A DNA stretch of 64,000 nucleotides from Actinomadura chibensis NBRC 106107 (GTDB lineage Bacteria; Actinomycetota; Actinomycetes; Streptosporangiales; Streptosporangiaceae). The translations under genes were made by a program, and so were the position numbers. The notes below the pieces were generated by a model. That model was not told the DNA's origin. It did no database searches and saw only the letters and a list, made by a program, of their open reading frames with translations. Where the stretch lies: the NCBI RefSeq assembly GCF_001552135.1, contig NZ_BCQP01000041.1, forward strand, positions 62,001 to 126,000, given 5' to 3'. This document shows positions 61,062 to 64,000 of this stretch, in pieces. Within the stretch, counting starts at the first letter, position 1, and each line of letters opens with the position of its first letter.

Positions 61062-61928
61062 ATGAATTCACCGGTGCCGAACCCGCCGACCCCGCCGAAC
61101 CCGCCGGACCGGCCCGTGCGGCTGCTGGGACTCGACGACCTGGCCGCCTGCCAGCGGCTCGCCATCGGCCGCGGTTGGGGCCCCGAGGACCGCAAATGGC
61201 GGTTCCTGTTCTCCGTGGGCGACGTCTACGGCGTGGACGATGTGGGCGGGGAACTCGCCGGAACGGTCGTGTCCACGTCATACGGCAAGGACGTCGCCGC
61301 CATAAGCATGGTGCTGGTCGCCGAACGCCACGAACGGCAGGGCTTGGGCGGTCGGATGATGCGCCACGCCATGGAAAACTCCGGGACGAAGAGCCTCTGC
61401 CTGACCGCCACCGACTACGGACGTCCCCTCTACGAACGCCTCGGATTCCGCTCGGTCGGCCTTTGCACCACCTATACGGGCCAGGCCGGGACCCTCGCCG
61501 GACGCGGAGTATCCGTCCCGGTCGAGGACGCCGACATGCCCGCCATCCATGCCTTGGACGCGGAAGTGTTCGGCGCCGACCGCTCGCAGATGCTCAATGG
61601 CCTTCCGGCGTTCTGCGAATCGTTCCGCGTCGTCCGGGACGGCTCCGGGATCAAAGGCTTCGGCGGCATATGGAGGAACGGCGACCAGGCCGTCATCGGC
61701 CCCGTCATCGCCCAGGACGCCGAAACCGCGATCACGCTCATCGAGGAGGTCGTCCCGCCGGACGGGATCACCCGGCTCGACATCGACCACCGCCACCCGG
61801 AACTGGTCGCCTGGGCCGAATCACACGGCCTGCGTCCCGCATTCACGACAACGGTGATGGAATACGGGGCGCCAATCTCCGGGGACCCGTCCCGCCTTTA
61901 CCTGCCGGTCGCCCAGGCCCTCGGCTGA
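61062..61928 (+). CDS. GNAT N-acetyltransferase, two-domain
   Basis: A 288-residue acetyltransferase. After a Pro/Asn N-terminus comes the GNAT domain, with motif A ISMVLVAERHERQGLGGRMM (Q-x-x-G-x-G) for acetyl-CoA and SLCLTATDYGRPLYERLGF. The C-terminal half (VEDADMPAIHALDAEVFGADR to the end) fits the second acetyltransferase-like domain seen in YitH-type proteins. Substrate is unknown. The 3' end overlaps the convergent desaturase gene by 31 bases. Confidence 0.87.
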   Translation: MNSPVPNPPTPPNPPDRPVRLLGLDDLAACQRLAIGRGWGPEDRKWRFLFSVGDVYGVDDVGGELAGTVVSTSYGKDVAAISMVLVAERHERQGLGGRMMRHAMENSGTKSLCLTATDYGRPLYERLGFRSVGLCTTYTGQAGTLAGRGVSVPVEDADMPAIHALDAEVFGADRSQMLNGLPAFCESFRVVRDGSGIKGFGGIWRNGDQAVIGPVIAQDAETAITLIEEVVPPDGITRLDIDHRHPELVAWAESHGLRPAFTTTVMEYGAPISGDPSRLYLPVAQALG

Positions 61929-63025
61929 AGCCGCGCCTTACCTTTGCGCCGGTGCCGCCGGGCGGGCCGTGGCGGCACCGAGTACTGGAAGATCTTCTTC
62001 CACGTGCTCGCAACCTGCTTCGACAGCGACCCGGTGTGGTACGGCAGTCCGTACTTCTCGCACAGCGCCCGGACGCGCGGCGCGATCTCGGCGTAGCGGT
62101 TGCTCGGGATGTCGGGGAACAGATGGTGCTCGATCTGGTGGCTGAGATTGCCGGTCATCAGATGGAACAGGCTCCCGCCCGTGATGTTCCCGGAGCCGAG
62201 GAGTTGCCGGACGTACCATTCGCCCTTCGTCTCGCCGTCCAGCCGCTCCTCCTCGAACAACTCGATGTCGCCGGGGAAATGGCCGCAGAAGATGACCGTG
62301 TGCGCCCACACGTTCCGGACGACGTTCGCGGTGAAGTTCGCCGCCAGCGTCGAGAAGAACTGCGGGCCGCTCAGCAGCGGGAACGCCAGGTAGTCCTTGC
62401 CCCATTGGCGGCGAATCTTGCGTCCGATCGCGCGCAGTTTCTCCCTCGTCACCTCGGGGTCGTGCGTCCCGTCCTGGATCTCCTCGACCTCCAGGTCGTG
62501 CATGGCGACGCCGTACTCGAAGAACATCGCCAGCAGCACATTCAAGACCGGCTGCGCGAGGTGGATGCGCCGCCATTCCTGCTCGGGCGCGATGCGCAGC
62601 AGCCCGTAACCGACGTCCCGGTCCTTGCCGAGGACGTTGGTGAACGTGTGGTGGACGAAATTGTGCGTGTGCTTCCACTGCGCGGCGGGGGACACGTTGT
62701 CCCACTCCCAGGTCGTGGAATGGATTTTCGGGTCGCGCATCCAGTCCCACTGGCCGTGCATGACGTTGTGCCCGATCTCCATGTTCTCCAGGACCTTCGC
62801 GACGGTCAGCGCGGTCGTCCCAGCGACCCACGCGGGCGGCACCGACGACGCCATCAGCAGCGCCCGGCCGCCCGCCTCCAGCCCGCGCTGCCAGCGGATC
62901 ACCCGGTGGATGTAGGCGGAGTCGCGCTCGCCGAGGTCGGCGGTGATCTCGTCGCGGAGGGCGTCCAGTTCGCGGGCGATGGCGTCGTAGTCGGCGGCCG
63001 TGAGATGGGCCGTGGTGGTCGTCAT
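61898..63025 (-). CDS. Fatty-acid desaturase (DesA3-like)
   Basis: A 375-residue membrane diiron enzyme. The three His boxes are present: HNVMH (residues 86-90), HTHNFVHH (119-126) and HQIEHH (296-301). Hydrophobic segments flank the boxes. It inserts a double bond into acyl chains, probably at delta 9 of stearoyl-CoA. ATG 63025 has GGAGGA eight bases upstream. The reductase gene starts outside the window and ends 16 bases before it, giving a two-gene operon like DesA3 with its ferredoxin reductase. Confidence 0.92.
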   Translation of the reverse strand: MTTTTAHLTAADYDAIARELDALRDEITADLGERDSAYIHRVIRWQRGLEAGGRALLMASSVPPAWVAGTTALTVAKVLENMEIGHNVMHGQWDWMRDPKIHSTTWEWDNVSPAAQWKHTHNFVHHTFTNVLGKDRDVGYGLLRIAPEQEWRRIHLAQPVLNVLLAMFFEYGVAMHDLEVEEIQDGTHDPEVTREKLRAIGRKIRRQWGKDYLAFPLLSGPQFFSTLAANFTANVVRNVWAHTVIFCGHFPGDIELFEEERLDGETKGEWYVRQLLGSGNITGGSLFHLMTGNLSHQIEHHLFPDIPSNRYAEIAPRVRALCEKYGLPYHTGSLSKQVASTWKKIFQYSVPPRPARRHRRKGKARLQPRAWATGR

Positions 63026-63041
63026 GTCCGTCCGTCCTCCT

Positions 63042-64000
63042 TCAGAGTTCGATTTCCACAGGACCGGCGGCGGCCGAGACGCACGTCTGCACGATCTCGC
63101 CCTCCCCGCCATGCACCTCGCCGGTGCGCAGGTCGCGGACCTTGCCCGAGCACAGCCGTCCGACGCAGGAGTAGCAGATGCCCATCCGGCAGCCGCTCGG
63201 CAGCAGCGCCCCGGCCTCCTCCCCGGCGACCAACAGCGGGGTTTCGCCGTCGGCCTCGACCTCGACGCCGCTCCGGGCGAACCGGACACGCCCGCCCTCG
63301 CCGCCCTCCCCGCCGTCCAGGACGGTCCGGAACCGCTCGACGTGCAGCCTCTCCTCGGCCCCCGCGGCCCGCCAGTGCGCGGTGAGATCGTCCAGCATCT
63401 CGCCGGGACCGCAGGCCCATGCCTCCCGTTCCGCCCAGTCCGGGCAGATCTGCCCCAGGTCGGACGGCTTGATCCGCCCGTCCGCCTTCGTGTGCCGCTC
63501 GTGCAGGCGCAGCCCGTCCATCGCGCGGAGCTCGGACCCGAAGATGACGTCGCCCGCGGTCCGGTCGGAATGGATGAGCACCGCGTCCTTCGTCCCGCGA
63601 AGGTGCCGCAGGATGGCCATGACCGGCGTGATCCCGCTGCCCGCGGTCACGAACAGCAGCCTTCGCGGGACGGACGCGGGCAGCACGAAGTCCCCATCCG
63701 CCGCCGCGAGCCGCAGAATCGCCCCCGGTCGGACGTTCCGGACGAGATGCGCGGAGACCATTCCGTCCGGCGCCGCCTTCACCGTGATCGTGATGCGCCC
63801 GTCCCGGCGCGGCGGGGACGACAGGGAGAACGTCCGCCAGTGCCGCACCCCGTCGACGTCCACGCCGACCTTGACCCACTGCCCCGGACGATGCCCCCGC
63901 CAGGCCCGACCCGGCTTGATCACCAGCGTGGCCGCGCCGGGCGCCTCATGCCGGACGGCATCGACCCGTCCGCGCAGCTCGTCCGCCGACCACAGCGGAT
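63042..64000 (-). CDS. Ferredoxin reductase with 2Fe-2S domain (partial)
   Basis: The frame is open to the right window edge, so the N-terminus is missing; 319 residues are present. The order is an FAD domain (RTFSLSSPPRRDG), an NAD domain (LLFVTAGSGITPVMAIL and WACGPGEML) and a C-terminal plant-type ferredoxin with the cluster motif CRMGICYSCVGRLC and a fourth Cys in IVQTCVS. It passes electrons from NAD(P)H to the desaturase in the same operon. Confidence 0.92.
   Translation of the reverse strand, partial: PLWSADELRGRVDAVRHEAPGAATLVIKPGRAWRGHRPGQWVKVGVDVDGVRHWRTFSLSSPPRRDGRITITVKAAPDGMVSAHLVRNVRPGAILRLAAADGDFVLPASVPRRLLFVTAGSGITPVMAILRHLRGTKDAVLIHSDRTAGDVIFGSELRAMDGLRLHERHTKADGRIKPSDLGQICPDWAEREAWACGPGEMLDDLTAHWRAAGAEERLHVERFRTVLDGGEGGEGGRVRFARSGVEVEADGETPLLVAGEEAGALLPSGCRMGICYSCVGRLCSGKVRDLRTGEVHGGEGEIVQTCVSAAAGPVEIEL

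Overview
The window reads as chromosomal DNA of a high-GC actinomycete, most likely a filamentous Streptosporangiales-type organism (Actinomadura or a relative). This is inferred from the strong G/C third-position bias, frequent GTG/TTG starts, ATGA/GTGA gene overlaps, a chaplin-repeat surface protein, a DUF5703 protein, an MFS-thymidylate kinase fusion next to topA and holB, and several promoters that appear leaderless. No species call is possible from sequence alone. Layout: (1) 1-14419 is a catabolic and uptake cluster. After the tail of a ROK protein come a family-5 substrate-binding lipoprotein, a DppB-type permease, a DppC-DppD fusion and a DppF-type ATPase. These are followed by three consecutive serine hydrolases (type-B carboxylesterase, HSL-like, CocE/NonD), a FCD-GntR regulator with a 22-bp dyad over its own -10, a nitrilase-superfamily amidase, a DUF2848 protein, and a two-component HpaB-type monooxygenase with a cupin and a flavin reductase. 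The likely theme is import, hydrolysis and hydroxylation of an ester- or amide-bearing phenolic compound. (2) 14553-22802 holds an HD-domain protein divergent from a second SBP/permease/fused permease-ATPase/ATPase set with the same order and the same fusion, then a thiolase and a TetR regulator with two dyads in its promoter. (3) 22862-37987 is a second catabolic island: hydantoinase/ketone-carboxylase A and B subunits (B carries an extra C-terminal Cys4 domain), an acyl/aryl-CoA ligase, then a VOC protein, a small unknown, a hydrolase, an SDR, an amidohydrolase, a cysteine-less Ltp2-like thiolase paired with a DUF35 protein, a truncated GNAT, a maleate-isomerase-like protein and a shortened salicylyl/anthraniloyl-CoA monooxygenase-like fusion. 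The hyuA and VOC promoters share a nearly identical operator-like block. Combined with the thiolase at 20799, the enzyme types resemble an acetophenone-type route (carboxylate a ketone, activate to CoA, thiolyse), but the substrate is unknown. (4) 38051-42281 has a PaaX-type regulator, a hydrolase, a membrane protein and a saccharopine-dehydrogenase-like reductase linked by a shared ACGATCGTAT element, then a frameshifted serine recombinase remnant beside a tRNA-Leu(GAG). (5) 42393-64000 is mostly core or cell-surface genes: an M20 peptidase, a secreted anchored protein, a six-repeat chaplin-like protein, a degenerate C-rich minisatellite, DUF5703, topA, MFS-tmk, holB, a secreted subtilase with a strong terminator, an orphan FtsX-ectodomain protein, a low-Mr phosphatase, a fructosamine-kinase-like protein, a RicT/PSP1 protein, a secreted chymotrypsin-like pseudoprotease lacking its His and Ser, a GNAT, and a fatty-acid desaturase with its ferredoxin reductase (cut by the window end).
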